Under the pieces are notes generated by a model. That model did no database searches. It worked only from the letters and a program-made list of their open reading frames with translations, and was not told where the DNA came from. Positions 17,657 to 25,953 of a stretch of DNA of 64,000 bases are shown piece by piece. The stretch is from Spongiimicrobium salis. Lineage in GTDB: Bacteria; Bacteroidota; Bacteroidia; Flavobacteriales; Flavobacteriaceae. Every line of letters starts with the position of its first letter. Position 1 is the stretch's first letter. Position numbers and translations under genes: made by a program. The stretch is taken from the NCBI RefSeq assembly GCF_043678055.1, contig NZ_JBHEQA010000001.1:1302001-1366000 (forward strand), given 5' to 3'.

Positions 17657-17758
17657 ATGTCAAATAATTTGCTAAGTCCAAGTTTAAAAATATTATATAA
17701 AGCGGATGAGAACACGAATAATATAGAATTAATTAATCATATAATAACAGTTCAGTAA
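17657..17758 (+). other. 33-codon reading frame, possible last cassette remnant
   Basis: ATG at 17657, stop at 17756-17758, reading MSNNLLSPSLKILYKADENT and ending IINHI-like codons before TVQ. It has the same AT-rich base use as the cassettes and lies just after immunity gene I. It may be the end of a further toxin tail or immunity gene, or chance. Low confidence. Confidence 0.25.
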
Positions 17759-17894
17759 AGCCTCTAGCGAACTCTAACCGTATAAGGCAATATAGTAAAA
17801 TAGGTCATAGATAACTGATGGAGAATTAAACTATGATGAGTTGGGAACCCCCGATTTCCATGACTAAAACAAGCGATAAATGTTAAATTTTCAA

Positions 17895-17921
17895 GCGGTG
17901 GCCCTTTTATAGGGCCGCTGG
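17895..17921. terminator. hairpin after the cassette region
   Basis: Inverted repeat GCGGTGGCCC/GGGCCGCT with loop TTTTATA. It has no clear U-run, so it may be a structured repeat and not an intrinsic terminator. Confidence 0.35.
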
Positions 17922-17933
17922 GTAGTGTCCCCA

Positions 17934-17985
17934 GCTAGCGCGAGCATCTTTCTGCTCGTGCCGTCAATGAGTGAGCGATAACACA
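17934..17985. repeat. cassette-border-like element, copy f
   Basis: GCTAGCGCGAGCA/TGCTCGTGCC hairpin followed by GTCAATGAGTGAGCGATAAC, a divergent relative of the GTCAATGAGTAAGCAAAGGG part of copies b-e. It marks the right end of the cassette region. Confidence 0.5.
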
Positions 17986-18098
17986 CTTTGCGAAGTCTAG
18001 GACTTTGAACTCATAATGAGTGAGCGTCTTTATCCCAAAAGTTCTCGATACTTTTTATCATCCCTTAAAAGCATCAATCTTGCATCTCAAGATAGATC

Positions 18099-18137
18099 TC
18101 GACCCTGTCTGCCGACAGGCAGGTGCGCTCGACCTGA
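18099..18137. repeat. nested palindrome repeat (inverted orientation)
   Basis: CGACCCTGTCTGCCGACAGG followed by CAGGTGCGCTCGACCTGAC. It is the inverse of the element at 18560-18604: an outer GTCGAG-type arm with an inner CCTGCCTGTCGGCAGACAGG-type palindrome. Confidence 0.6.
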
Positions 18138-18433
18138 CACCTCCCTCTGCCAAGTTTGCAACTTCATACCTCAAACTTTACACCTTAAAAATACCTCAGT
18201 GAACTGAGCATTCCCAAACCGAATAGTTTGTTGATCAAGCTAAAACCCAATAGCGCACTAAAAAATTGGACGTTTATCCGAGAAATACTCAATAACACCT
18301 TGTTATTCGATCAGAAAATCGAAAAACATTCCCATAAAACCGACGGATTGGTTTGTTTAAGAAAACTAGCTCTTTGACCCATGCTTTATTTTAGACAAAC
18401 GCTCACCGTACACCCAATCCCTCTTACCTCTAA

Positions 18434-18470
18434 AACACCCCTTAAGTCCCCTCAAGGGGACAATATCTTA
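18434..18470. repeat. CCCCTCAAGGGG palindrome element
   Basis: AACACCCCTTAAGTCCCCTC followed by AAGGGGACAATATC. The same element lies at about 18722-18752 and, in the opposite orientation, at about 53147, 53757 and 54369. Confidence 0.6.
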
Positions 18471-18559
18471 TTTTCAACACCTTTTGTCACTTCGAGGGTT
18501 TCTTAGACGAACGTAGTGAAGCTAAAAATGTATCGAGAAGTCTGTGCAATTGAATAGCT

Positions 18560-18604
18560 GTCAGGTCGAGCGCACCTGCCTGTCGGCAGACAGGGTCGAG
18601 ACCT
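18560..18604. repeat. nested palindrome repeat
   Basis: GTCAGGTCGAGCGCA, then CCTGCCTGTCGGCAGACAGG, then GTCGAGACCT. The shorter form without the inner palindrome (GTCAGGTCGAGCGCAGTCGA) is present at about 18779-18798, which shows that the inner 20 bp are an insertion. Confidence 0.65.
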
Positions 18605-18956
18605 CTTCAGATGTCATCATATAAAAACTTCTCGACTGCGCTCGAAGAGACAAAAACCGTCTTGCTCTGACAAGTTTGCAACTTGGTGGCGACAACCTCA
18701 TGCCTAAAACCTCTTACCTAGACAACACCCCTAAAGTCCCCTCAAGGGGACACATATCTAAGGTCAAACAAATCTATGTCAGGTCGAGCGCAGTCGAGAC
18801 TCACTCTAAGAAGTTTGAAACTTCGTAGCACAAACGCATACCTCACACCCAATCCCTCATACCTTAAAACATCCTTTTGTGCCCAAAACTCCTTTTTCTC
18901 TTCCAAAATCTATAGACAATGCCCAAAAGATGTTATCTTTCTATCTCAAACCAGAT

Positions 18957-19163
18957 ATGACCAAAATGATTCGAAAAAGTTCTCCCTACCTCGCTGCTAT
19001 TCTTATGTATACGCTGCTATTGATGAATTGTTCCAATGATGATGATTGTACCAAAATGGTAAATATTCCCCGATTTGACCCTAACCAAGGTACCTTTGTG
19101 GACAATTTTCAGGAAGTGCCCTGTGATTTTGAAGAACCGGTAACCCAACCTGTAGTGCAGTGA
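18957..19163 (+). CDS. small lipoprotein
   Basis: 68 residues from the ATG at 18957 (65 from 18966; either keeps the signal). A hydrophobic segment ends in the lipobox LLMNC followed by SNDDDC, the acidic +2 region typical of Bacteroidota surface lipoproteins. The mature part is only about 45 residues, with two more cysteines. No known function. The longer reading from 18879 would put extra polar residues before the leader and is less likely. It faces the minus-strand genes that begin at 19208. Confidence 0.5.
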   Translation: MTKMIRKSSPYLAAILMYTLLLMNCSNDDDCTKMVNIPRFDPNQGTFVDNFQEVPCDFEEPVTQPVVQ

Positions 19164-19207
19164 GGCATTCTTCTTCAATTTCCGATATTAAAAAAACAAA
19201 AGCCTTT

Positions 19208-19705
19208 TTAAGCAATTAGCTCATCTTGATATTCATCTTTTACTTCCCTTGCCGTATGGATGGCGACCAACAGCCATGGCGTGCTTCCTCTTGCTATGGA
19301 TTGATGCCAGCTATTGGCTTCCACAAAATGCCAAGTGCTTGCCAAGATATCATTTTCAATAGCATCTCCGTAAATGTCCTCTTCCCAAACTGAATTTCGC
19401 CGTACCCGAGTAACGCCTTGGCCAGATAGGGACCATAAAAACTGTCGGCTATTGGGGTGACGTTCTACTTTGGTCTGCGCTTCAGGAAAAAAAGCGGCAA
19501 TACGGATGCTTCCTATCATTGGCGGCATGCCTTTTGGTAATTTTTCTAGGGACATCGTAGCCACGGCATAGGGTTCCGCTTTAGAAACCTGTTTCAAAAG
19601 AGGAAACCCAGATGCTTCTAGGGCATTGCGAATATCCGTTTGGTCAAAATAGGCCTGTAACTCTGCTATAGTAGGCCTGATTTCTTCAGATAGGGAGCGG
19701 TTCAT
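19208..19705 (-). CDS. cupin-like protein of unknown function
   Basis: 165 residues, cytoplasmic. The C-terminal half has beta-rich segments with HPNSRQFLWSLSGQGV and WHFVEANSWHQSIARG, whose histidines and spacing resemble a cupin barrel; metal ligands cannot be fixed with certainty. It starts 6 bp after the stop of the YbjQ-like gene, so the two are probably one transcript. A cupin-fold enzyme or small-molecule-binding protein is a guess from the fold only. Confidence 0.55.
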   Translation of the reverse strand: MNRSLSEEIRPTIAELQAYFDQTDIRNALEASGFPLLKQVSKAEPYAVATMSLEKLPKGMPPMIGSIRIAAFFPEAQTKVERHPNSRQFLWSLSGQGVTRVRRNSVWEEDIYGDAIENDILASTWHFVEANSWHQSIARGSTPWLLVAIHTAREVKDEYQDELIA

Positions 19706-19711
19706 AGCTAT

Positions 19712-20029
19712 TTATTCCAGTTTAACAGCTGTCCCTACAACTGAAACCATAGTATAGCCATTGGTAGACATCATTTCTACATCCACGGAAATGCCCACTA
19801 CGGCATTGGCCCCTAATTTCTTGGCATTGTCACGAAGTTTTTGAAATGCGCTTTCTTTGGCTTCGCCCAGGCCTTTCTCGTAATTTTCGTAATATTTTTG
19901 GGTATTGAAAACATCTTTAAAAGACAGTCCTTTGCTGGCATAGTTTAAGGTATAGGTAACACCAGTGACTATTCCTGTATAGGCTGTAATGGTTTTTCCT
20001 TCAATGGAGGGAGTAGTGCTTAAGATCAT
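19712..20029 (-). CDS. YbjQ/UPF0145 (DUF74) family protein
   Basis: 105 residues, the usual length of the family. Recognisable parts are ILSTTPSIEGKTITAYTGIV at the N-terminus, a central helix with KYYENYEKGLGEAKESAF, and LGANAVVGISVDVEMM near the C-terminus. These small cytoplasmic proteins form oligomeric rings in known structures and have been annotated as possible heavy-metal binders without firm evidence. Precedes the cupin-like gene by 6 bp. Confidence 0.85.
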   Translation of the reverse strand: MILSTTPSIEGKTITAYTGIVTGVTYTLNYASKGLSFKDVFNTQKYYENYEKGLGEAKESAFQKLRDNAKKLGANAVVGISVDVEMMSTNGYTMVSVVGTAVKLE

Positions 20030-20112
20030 CGGTTGTTTTAAAATATAGGTTGCGTACTTCCTGTTTTTGTTACAAGTAGTTTCAAAAATACCATTCCTAT
20101 CTTAAAACAGCA

Positions 20113-21678
20113 CTATCGGGAACCCGCAACATCTACCTTCACCAATTGCTTCCTATTGCCACGTTTGGCATAAAATAGGATTTTATTGGAATTTTCGTCG
20201 ATTAAGGGTCGGGAAACCATAATGGGCAAACGTGCTTCTTTATCATCGATCAATTTTTGATAGCTAAGCTCCCCATGGGTATCCAACTTCAGTACAAACA
20301 TATTGGGACTTCTGCTGTATCCTTGTTTGAACAGGATCCTGTTTTTACTCAGTTTTTGTGGGTTTTCCCCGGAATTGATAAAGAAATACATGTCCGATGC
20401 CTTTCCAAAGGCCGTATAGGAGGCATAAGAAGCATCTCCTTGGGTCACTTCGGTCTTATTGATATTTCTGGCCCATAGCATATTGCCTTCCTGATCCAGT
20501 TTGGCACAGATGATGTCATTGTAATGAAAACGCTCTGTTTTTATATTGGTCCCCGCGGAACTGCGATCTACCCCTTCGGTCTTAAAATACTCTTCGGCAC
20601 TGAAGAGGATTTCTTGACTCGGAGTAATATGCACATCTTTAAAAACGAGGTTTTTTACGACCCGATCATCTTCCCGACCAAATTTATCCAACATAAAGTC
20701 CTTGGAAAAGGCATTGAATTTCTTGCTTTGAATGGCCAAGGTAAGAGGGTCCAATTTAAAATAAGACAACCCATTATAACGATTGTCCTTGCGATCGGCA
20801 TAAAAGCCCAGGGCCAAGAGTTGATCCTTGACCAAAACGGGTTTTAAAGATTCTGGAAAACGCCCGGGTTCCTTGAATTTTTGAATTTGATGGCCGGAAT
20901 TGGATATCCGTACCAACTCATATTGGAAACGGCGTTCTTTGGCATCTACCCTACGCTTCTTGAAATAGGCTTTTCCCATGAGGTAAAAATGCTCAAAATC
21001 CGGTGCTACGGCTATGGTCTCAAAAGCATAATTCTTTTCTTGGATCTCAGCCGTGAATTCATGATGTATCTTTTGTTTTAAATCGGTCCCATAAAGAAAC
21101 ATATCATACACCTGCTCCTTGCCTTTTCTGTGATGTGCTGTAATGGCAAAAGCAGTTTTGGCATCATTAAAAAAGATAGCCGTGGAAAATCCATTCGTAA
21201 AATTGCGGCTGTATTTACTGATCGCCAAAGGATTGGCTACTTCTTTGGATGGAATGGAAAATAAATCTTGTATGGAAAACTTAAACTTGCCCAGATCGGT
21301 TTTGTGCACACGATACACATAGGCTTTTTGCTGTTCGCTATATTTTAATTCCAAAAGATAGAGTTGGCCATTCTGTACAAAACCATCTACCATGTATTTC
21401 CCGGAATACTTATAATTGTAATCGGCGGTAAGCTTAAGGTTCTTATCGTATACTTCAATAAAATATCCTTTTGGGCGGAGGACCATACCTCCATAATAAT
21501 TGCGTACGAGTACGGTTCCCTGGTTTCCGTTATCGCTTATATTCAATACCGTTGAGTATTTATACCGATCGCTATAATTGTCTCCAAGGGTATATTTTAC
21601 AGGGATTTCTTGCGCTTTGGACCCCATGCAAATCAGTAGAAAAAGGGTCAGCATCAATTTGCTTCCAAAAGATTTCAT
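20113..21678 (-). CDS. secreted protein of unknown function
   Basis: 521 residues from the ATG at 21678, which puts a signal peptide (MKSFGSKLMLTLFLLICMGS, cleaved after KAQ) at the N-terminus; the reading from 21726 would place 16 polar residues in front and is rejected. The mature protein is rich in alternating aromatic and charged residues and looks like a beta-propeller or other all-beta fold (for example DLKQKIHHEF, YFKLDPLTLAIQSKKF, MLWARNINKTEV). No enzyme motif visible. Such proteins are common in flavobacterial periplasm or outer surface; the function is unknown. Confidence 0.7.
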   Translation of the reverse strand: MKSFGSKLMLTLFLLICMGSKAQEIPVKYTLGDNYSDRYKYSTVLNISDNGNQGTVLVRNYYGGMVLRPKGYFIEVYDKNLKLTADYNYKYSGKYMVDGFVQNGQLYLLELKYSEQQKAYVYRVHKTDLGKFKFSIQDLFSIPSKEVANPLAISKYSRNFTNGFSTAIFFNDAKTAFAITAHHRKGKEQVYDMFLYGTDLKQKIHHEFTAEIQEKNYAFETIAVAPDFEHFYLMGKAYFKKRRVDAKERRFQYELVRISNSGHQIQKFKEPGRFPESLKPVLVKDQLLALGFYADRKDNRYNGLSYFKLDPLTLAIQSKKFNAFSKDFMLDKFGREDDRVVKNLVFKDVHITPSQEILFSAEEYFKTEGVDRSSAGTNIKTERFHYNDIICAKLDQEGNMLWARNINKTEVTQGDASYASYTAFGKASDMYFFINSGENPQKLSKNRILFKQGYSRSPNMFVLKLDTHGELSYQKLIDDKEARLPIMVSRPLIDENSNKILFYAKRGNRKQLVKVDVAGSR

Positions 21679-21784
21679 AAGTAGGTTTTTTTGGTTTACT
21701 CGATACTCGAAACTGTGCCATTCCAACGCTTGCGTCCAAATAGCCCATACATTTTTTTAATGCCCAAAGGCATTTTAATACTGC

Positions 21785-22567
21785 TTAAGCGCCTGGGAAA
21801 TCCGCTTTTCGCTTTTCCAAGAAGGCGGTTGTTCCTTCTTTAAAATCTGCTGTTCCAAAACAGCTTCCAAAAGCTTCGATCTCGGATTCGTATCCGTTTA
21901 AGCTAGTATTAAAACCAGCATTTACCGCTTTTATTGCATAACTAATGGCTACGGGGGAGTTATTCGCGATTTTTCCAGCAATTTTTTGGCAGCGTTCCAG
22001 CAATTCTTCCTGAGCGACCACATCGTTCACCAAACCATAATTCAAGGCCTTGGTCGCATCGATCATTCCGGCCGTCATAATGAGCTCCATGGCGCGGCCC
22101 TTCCCGATCAATTGTGGGAGACGCTGTGTTCCTCCATAACCCGGAATAACCCCCAAAGAAACTTCGGGAAGTCCCATTTTGGCGTTGTTACTGGCCAATC
22201 TAAAATGACAGGCCATGGCCAGTTCCAGGCCTCCTCCAAGGGCAAAGCCATTTACGGCCGCTATGACCGGAGTGCCCAACTGCTCTACAAAATCAAATAA
22301 GGTTTGTTGTCCATTGGCTGCAAGTTGCGCACCTTCTTCCACAGAGAAATCTGCAAACTCCGAAATATCCGCACCAGCAACAAAGGCTTTTTCACCACTA
22401 CCCGTAACAATGATCGCTTTCACTTCCTTGTCTTTATCCAGAGCCTTAAAAGCCTCATGCAATTCTGCAATGGTCGCTTTATTCAAGGCATTCAATTTTT
22501 TTGGACGATTAATGGTAATCGTTGCGATGGGGCTTTCCAATGTCACTAGGATATTCTCGAAATTCAT
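21785..22567 (-). CDS. enoyl-CoA hydratase/isomerase (crotonase family)
   Basis: 260 residues, the normal crotonase length. The fold is unmistakable: GEKAFVAGADISEF forms one half of the oxyanion hole, NGFALGGGLELAMACHFR carries Glu115 and MGLPEVSLGVIPGYGGTQRL carries Glu135, the two catalytic glutamates of enoyl-CoA hydratases. With both acids present, hydration of 2-enoyl-CoA to 3-hydroxyacyl-CoA in fatty-acid or amino-acid breakdown is likely. It is not next to other beta-oxidation genes. A TAnnTTTG promoter element lies 26 bp upstream. Confidence 0.92.
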   Translation of the reverse strand: MNFENILVTLESPIATITINRPKKLNALNKATIAELHEAFKALDKDKEVKAIIVTGSGEKAFVAGADISEFADFSVEEGAQLAANGQQTLFDFVEQLGTPVIAAVNGFALGGGLELAMACHFRLASNNAKMGLPEVSLGVIPGYGGTQRLPQLIGKGRAMELIMTAGMIDATKALNYGLVNDVVAQEELLERCQKIAGKIANNSPVAISYAIKAVNAGFNTSLNGYESEIEAFGSCFGTADFKEGTTAFLEKRKADFPGA

Positions 22568-22592
22568 AGGTTTTATTTTAGTCTTACTGTCG

Positions 22593-22600
22593 CAAAGATA
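22593..22600 (-). promoter_or_regulatory. -7 element for the crotonase gene
   Basis: On the minus strand TATCTTTG, a perfect match to the Bacteroidota -7 consensus TAnnTTTG, 26 bp before the ATG. No convincing -33 TTG at the usual distance. Confidence 0.4.
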
Positions 22601-22648
22601 GGTAAGAAGAAAAGCTTCTAATAATTTCAGGGAAAGATTTCAGTGTAA

Positions 22649-24100
22649 TTATTCCGCTTTGGGAATCTTCACGGTAAAGGTGGTTCCCGCTCCGTATTCC
22701 GAATTAAAATCAATACTGCCTTTGTAGGTCTCCACAATATTCTTGACCATGCCCAAGCCCAAGCCCATACCGCTGGATTTCGTGGTGAATTTTGGTTCAA
22801 AGACCTTGTCCTTATATTCATCCACAATACCAACACCATTGTCTTTAACCGAAATAATAATAGTTCCGTTCTCTGAAGCCACAGAAACCACGATTTCGGG
22901 ATCTTCCACATCGGGTACGGCTTGAATGGCATTTTTCACCAAATTGGTCACTACCCGAATCAATTGCGTACGATCCAATTTGGCAATGATTTCTTTTTCC
23001 TCTGCTTGAAAACGGATATACTTCTCGTTAAAGATATCCAAGGCGAGTTTTACAATCTTAACTACATTCAGCGTTTCGTTTTGCTGCGCCGGCATATCCG
23101 CAAAATTGGAAAAAGCTGAAGCAATACTGCTCAAGGTATCGATCTGCTGGATCAGGGTTTTGGAATATTCAGTGAGCTTTTTCTTGATATTGGGATCTGT
23201 GGGATCAAACTTACGTTCAAAACTCTGCACACTGAGTTGCATGGGGGTCAGCGGATTTTTAATCTCGTGGGCCACTTGCTTTGCCATTTCCCGCCATGCC
23301 TGTTCCCGTTCGCTGCGCGCCAATTTCACAGCACTCTGCTCCAATTCATCGATCATTCCGTTATAAGAATTGATTAGTTTCCCGATCTCCTCTCCAGGAT
23401 TGTCTACAATAATCTTCTCGTTTCGTTTTGTCAAATCGGTCTGTGTAATCTTATCCGTAATTGTTTGTAGGGAACGGGTAATATATTTAGATACAATGTA
23501 GGCCAATGCTATAGCGATCAGCAACATCAAGAGATATACCCCCGTTAAGCGAAAGAGAAATTCTTTGAGTTCTTTGTTACTAAAGGAATTGTCCGGAAAA
23601 TAGGGTAAATTTAAAATTCCGATTGGTTTAAACCTTTTATCGGTAATGTAGGTATACGATGCTTGATATTTGTCCCCTGCCGTTAATTTTTCCACAACAT
23701 AGCGTTTATTGGGGCTCTCTTTAAGGTGATTCATCACTTCGGCATCAATACAATGGGAAATGGAATCATTTTCAAAGGTGGTCCTAGAACTGAGGATCAA
23801 TTCCCCTTCCAGATCATAGATATTAAAAGGAGCATTCTGTACATTGGCAATCCGATAAATATCAGTTCTAAAAATCAATCCTAAATTCTCCGTAGTGGGC
23901 GGATAGGTAGTTTCTTTTAGGGTATAGGCAATACTTTGCTTGATCTGTGCCTCTTTACGTTCCAGTCGATTTTCATGGTAGTCCTTGGCCTCTTCCCGAT
24001 ATTGGTAAATCGCCACGGCAACGATTAAGACCGACGCGATAACCACCAATAAAATCATGGTAATAAAGATGCGGGAACGAAGTGATAATTTTTTAAACAA
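22649..24100 (-). CDS. NtrY-like sensor histidine kinase
   Basis: 483 residues. Membrane helices at about 11-31 and 186-204 frame a periplasmic sensor region of about 150 residues; a HAMP linker follows to about residue 260. His278 in HEIKNPLTPMQ is the phosphoacceptor, with the NPLTP variant seen in NtrY-type kinases. The ATPase part has NLVKNAIQA (N box), DNGVGI (G1) and GMGLGLGMVKNI (G2). It autophosphorylates and passes phosphate to a response regulator, which is not encoded next to it, so it is an orphan here. The signal is unknown. Confidence 0.92.
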   Translation of the reverse strand: MFKKLSLRSRIFITMILLVVIASVLIVAVAIYQYREEAKDYHENRLERKEAQIKQSIAYTLKETTYPPTTENLGLIFRTDIYRIANVQNAPFNIYDLEGELILSSRTTFENDSISHCIDAEVMNHLKESPNKRYVVEKLTAGDKYQASYTYITDKRFKPIGILNLPYFPDNSFSNKELKEFLFRLTGVYLLMLLIAIALAYIVSKYITRSLQTITDKITQTDLTKRNEKIIVDNPGEEIGKLINSYNGMIDELEQSAVKLARSEREQAWREMAKQVAHEIKNPLTPMQLSVQSFERKFDPTDPNIKKKLTEYSKTLIQQIDTLSSIASAFSNFADMPAQQNETLNVVKIVKLALDIFNEKYIRFQAEEKEIIAKLDRTQLIRVVTNLVKNAIQAVPDVEDPEIVVSVASENGTIIISVKDNGVGIVDEYKDKVFEPKFTTKSSGMGLGLGMVKNIVETYKGSIDFNSEYGAGTTFTVKIPKAE

Positions 24101-24173
24101 GCAGCACTAATTTATGTTAAAGGTAGCAAATATCGCGCCAAGGCCATATCATTTCCCATAAAAAGGAGAAGGC

Positions 24174-24725
24174 TTAGGCCTCCGGGTTTTTATTCCGGAT
24201 CCGTTTATACAATTTAATGCCCAACATCAAGAGAATGCCCAGGACAAAAATGCCCAAAACGCCAAAAACCCAATTAAGCGCATTCCTTAAAATGACCAAA
24301 AAAATCACTGCAAAGAGAATAAGCGTAGCGCCTTCGTTCCAAATCCTCATAAAATTGGAAGTATACCGTACCTCATTCCGCTGTAGTTGCTTAAAAATTT
24401 GATGATTTTTTAGATGGTATACTATCAAAAGAAACACAAAGGTCAATTTCACGTGCATCCAGGGTTGTTGCAAATATCCCGGACGCAGATACAGCAGTAC
24501 GACGGCAAAAAGTGTGGCCAAAACAGCAGAGGGCCACGTGATGATATACCACAACCTCTTGGTCATTAACTGCAGTTGTTTGGTCAAAATACTTTTGTCC
24601 GGCTCCTGTTTCTGAGAAGCTTCAATATGATAAATAAAGAGACGGGGAATATAAAAGAGTCCGGCAAACCAGGTAATCACAAAAATAAGGTGAAGCGATT
24701 TCACATAATCGTAATACTCATGCAT
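24174..24725 (-). CDS. hemJ: protoporphyrinogen IX oxidase HemJ
   Basis: 183 residues with about four to five membrane helices. The N-terminus YDYVKSLHLIFVITWFAGLF followed by YIPRLFIYH is the characteristic HemJ start, with the conserved histidine at residue 12 that binds heme in this family. HemJ oxidises protoporphyrinogen IX to protoporphyrin IX in the cytoplasmic membrane, the step before ferrochelatase; hemH is also in this window (44541-45572) but not linked. The C-terminal helix pair is longer than in some homologues. Confidence 0.88.
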   Translation of the reverse strand: MHEYYDYVKSLHLIFVITWFAGLFYIPRLFIYHIEASQKQEPDKSILTKQLQLMTKRLWYIITWPSAVLATLFAVVLLYLRPGYLQQPWMHVKLTFVFLLIVYHLKNHQIFKQLQRNEVRYTSNFMRIWNEGATLILFAVIFLVILRNALNWVFGVLGIFVLGILLMLGIKLYKRIRNKNPEA

Positions 24726-24744
24726 AGGATAGCTTTAAGATCGC

Positions 24745-24764
24745 CAAAGTTAGGTACAAAGATA
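24745..24764 (-). promoter_or_regulatory. two overlapping -7-like elements upstream of hemJ
   Basis: On the minus strand TATCTTTG (24757-24764) and TAACTTTG (24745-24752), both matching TAnnTTTG, 20-32 bp before the hemJ ATG. No clear -33 box at standard spacing for the first one. Confidence 0.35.
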
Positions 24765-25152
24765 CGGAAGTAGAAACAATTGTTCTTTCGGTGTTCGGCA
24801 GTGCACCATCCTCTCTATTTTTCAACCCTTTTTATGCCGAAATCACCTTGACGTTACATTCAAAAAATAATATATTACTATATGATAAAAAGCTTATAAA
24901 TATTTTATAAAATTCTTATTAAAAGGTAATTGTAAATTTTTAACATTTGAAAACTTATGATTAAAAAATAAAGTATTTCATCTATAATACCATTTCGTTC
25001 AACGATATCCCTTAAAATACCCTCAAGTATTTATCTTTAAAAAAGAACGGCAAAATTCAGCTTCCTAGGCGAAGTTTTCTTGTCTTACAGGAATGGTTTG
25101 GTAACATTTTATCACGTTGAACGTCCTACTATAAAACCATACTTCCCACAGC
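24765..25152. other. AT-rich intergenic region between divergent genes
   Basis: About 390 bp between hemJ (leftward) and a membrane protein gene (rightward). It is strongly A/T-rich around 24860-24980 and must hold both promoters. I see no gene, hairpin or repeat in it. Confidence 0.5.
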
Positions 25153-25788
25153 ATGAAAACCATCAAACATAAGATTTGGGCCCAAATCTTTATCATTTAC
25201 ACTCGATTTTTAATTGGAGGAACTTTTGTTTTTGCCAGTGTCATCAAAATCCAAGGAAATCGTTTTACACGCGATAGTGGGGCGTCTAATCCTATAGATT
25301 CCGCCTGGCATTTTTTTGAAACCATGTATCAATCCGGATTGTACTGGAAATTTATAGGCTTAGGGCAGTTGGTTGCCGGACTTTTATTGATGACCCAACG
25401 CTATGCCAAACTGGGTGCCATCGTCAACTTTCCAATCATCCTGAATATCTTTATTATTACGCTTTCTTATTACTTTGCGTACACTCCTGTAGTCACAGGG
25501 CTAATGTTGTTGGCAAATATCTTGCTATTGCTGTGGGATTGGAATGAAATAAAAATACTCTTTAACCTTACTCCTACTATGGATGAGGGTAATCGCCTTG
25601 AAAAAGACAAACTTTGGCAAATAACTGGGCTCCTGCTATTTTCTTTTACGTTCGTATACCGCTGGTTTGTTTTGGAGTACAATATCGTCCTTTGGGGCGG
25701 CACCTGTTTATTCATTGGGCTAAGCGCATTGATAATGGGGTTCTATCGGGAAAGAAAACGGAAAAAGCACCTACGTCAGGGTATTTAA
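25153..25788 (+). CDS. DoxX-like membrane protein
   Basis: 211 residues with five to six hydrophobic segments. The first, with RFLIGGTFVFASVIKIQGNRF, resembles the first helix of DoxX/MauE-type quinone-binding membrane proteins, and the segment GLGQLVAGLLLMTQRYAKLG fits the second. No cysteines or redox motif visible. Function unknown; DoxX relatives take part in quinone or thiol redox chemistry. The start is clear: ATG followed by a basic residue run before the first helix. Confidence 0.65.
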   Translation: MKTIKHKIWAQIFIIYTRFLIGGTFVFASVIKIQGNRFTRDSGASNPIDSAWHFFETMYQSGLYWKFIGLGQLVAGLLLMTQRYAKLGAIVNFPIILNIFIITLSYYFAYTPVVTGLMLLANILLLLWDWNEIKILFNLTPTMDEGNRLEKDKLWQITGLLLFSFTFVYRWFVLEYNIVLWGGTCLFIGLSALIMGFYRERKRKKHLRQGI

Positions 25789-25897
25789 GATGATTTAAGT
25801 TCAGCGCTTTGTTTGTTGTTCTTCCTTTTGTGCAACATCGTAACGCGCTATATAACCAGAAAAAAAAGTATACTTCTTCCAGAAGGAACACAAAAAA

Positions 25898-25927
25898 CCC
25901 TGTCCCAAGGAGGACTTTGGGACAGGG
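25898..25927. terminator. bidirectional intrinsic terminator
   Basis: Stem CCCTGTCCCAA/TTTGGGACAGGG with loop GGAGGAC, preceded by an A-run and followed by TAATTATTTCTTTT. It sits between converging genes and can serve both. Confidence 0.8.
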
Positions 25928-25953
25928 TAATTATTTCTTTTAAGTCGCTGAGC

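Larger units (their letters stand above)
17761..18956. other. gene-poor stretch full of dispersed repeats
   Basis: About 1.2 kb without a convincing gene. The short frames here run through palindromes and are not supported. Contents noted: a border-type hairpin with AATGAGTGAGCGATAAC, two CCCCTCAAGGGGAC palindromes, three copies of the GTCAGGTCGAGCGCA element (two with an inserted CCTGCCTGTCGGCAGACAGG-type palindrome), and CTTCTCGACTGCGCTCGAAG. The same families recur at 53.0-54.5 kb. Confidence 0.7.

Noticed and set aside
18016..18207. Overlapping 60-63-codon frames in the gene-poor stretch
   Set aside because: They run through the nested palindrome; two frames being open together reflects base composition only.
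10558..18956. Integrated phage, transposon or integron as the origin of the cassette region
   Set aside because: No integrase, transposase or phage gene and no recognisable attachment site were found; the repeats explain the rearrangements without them.
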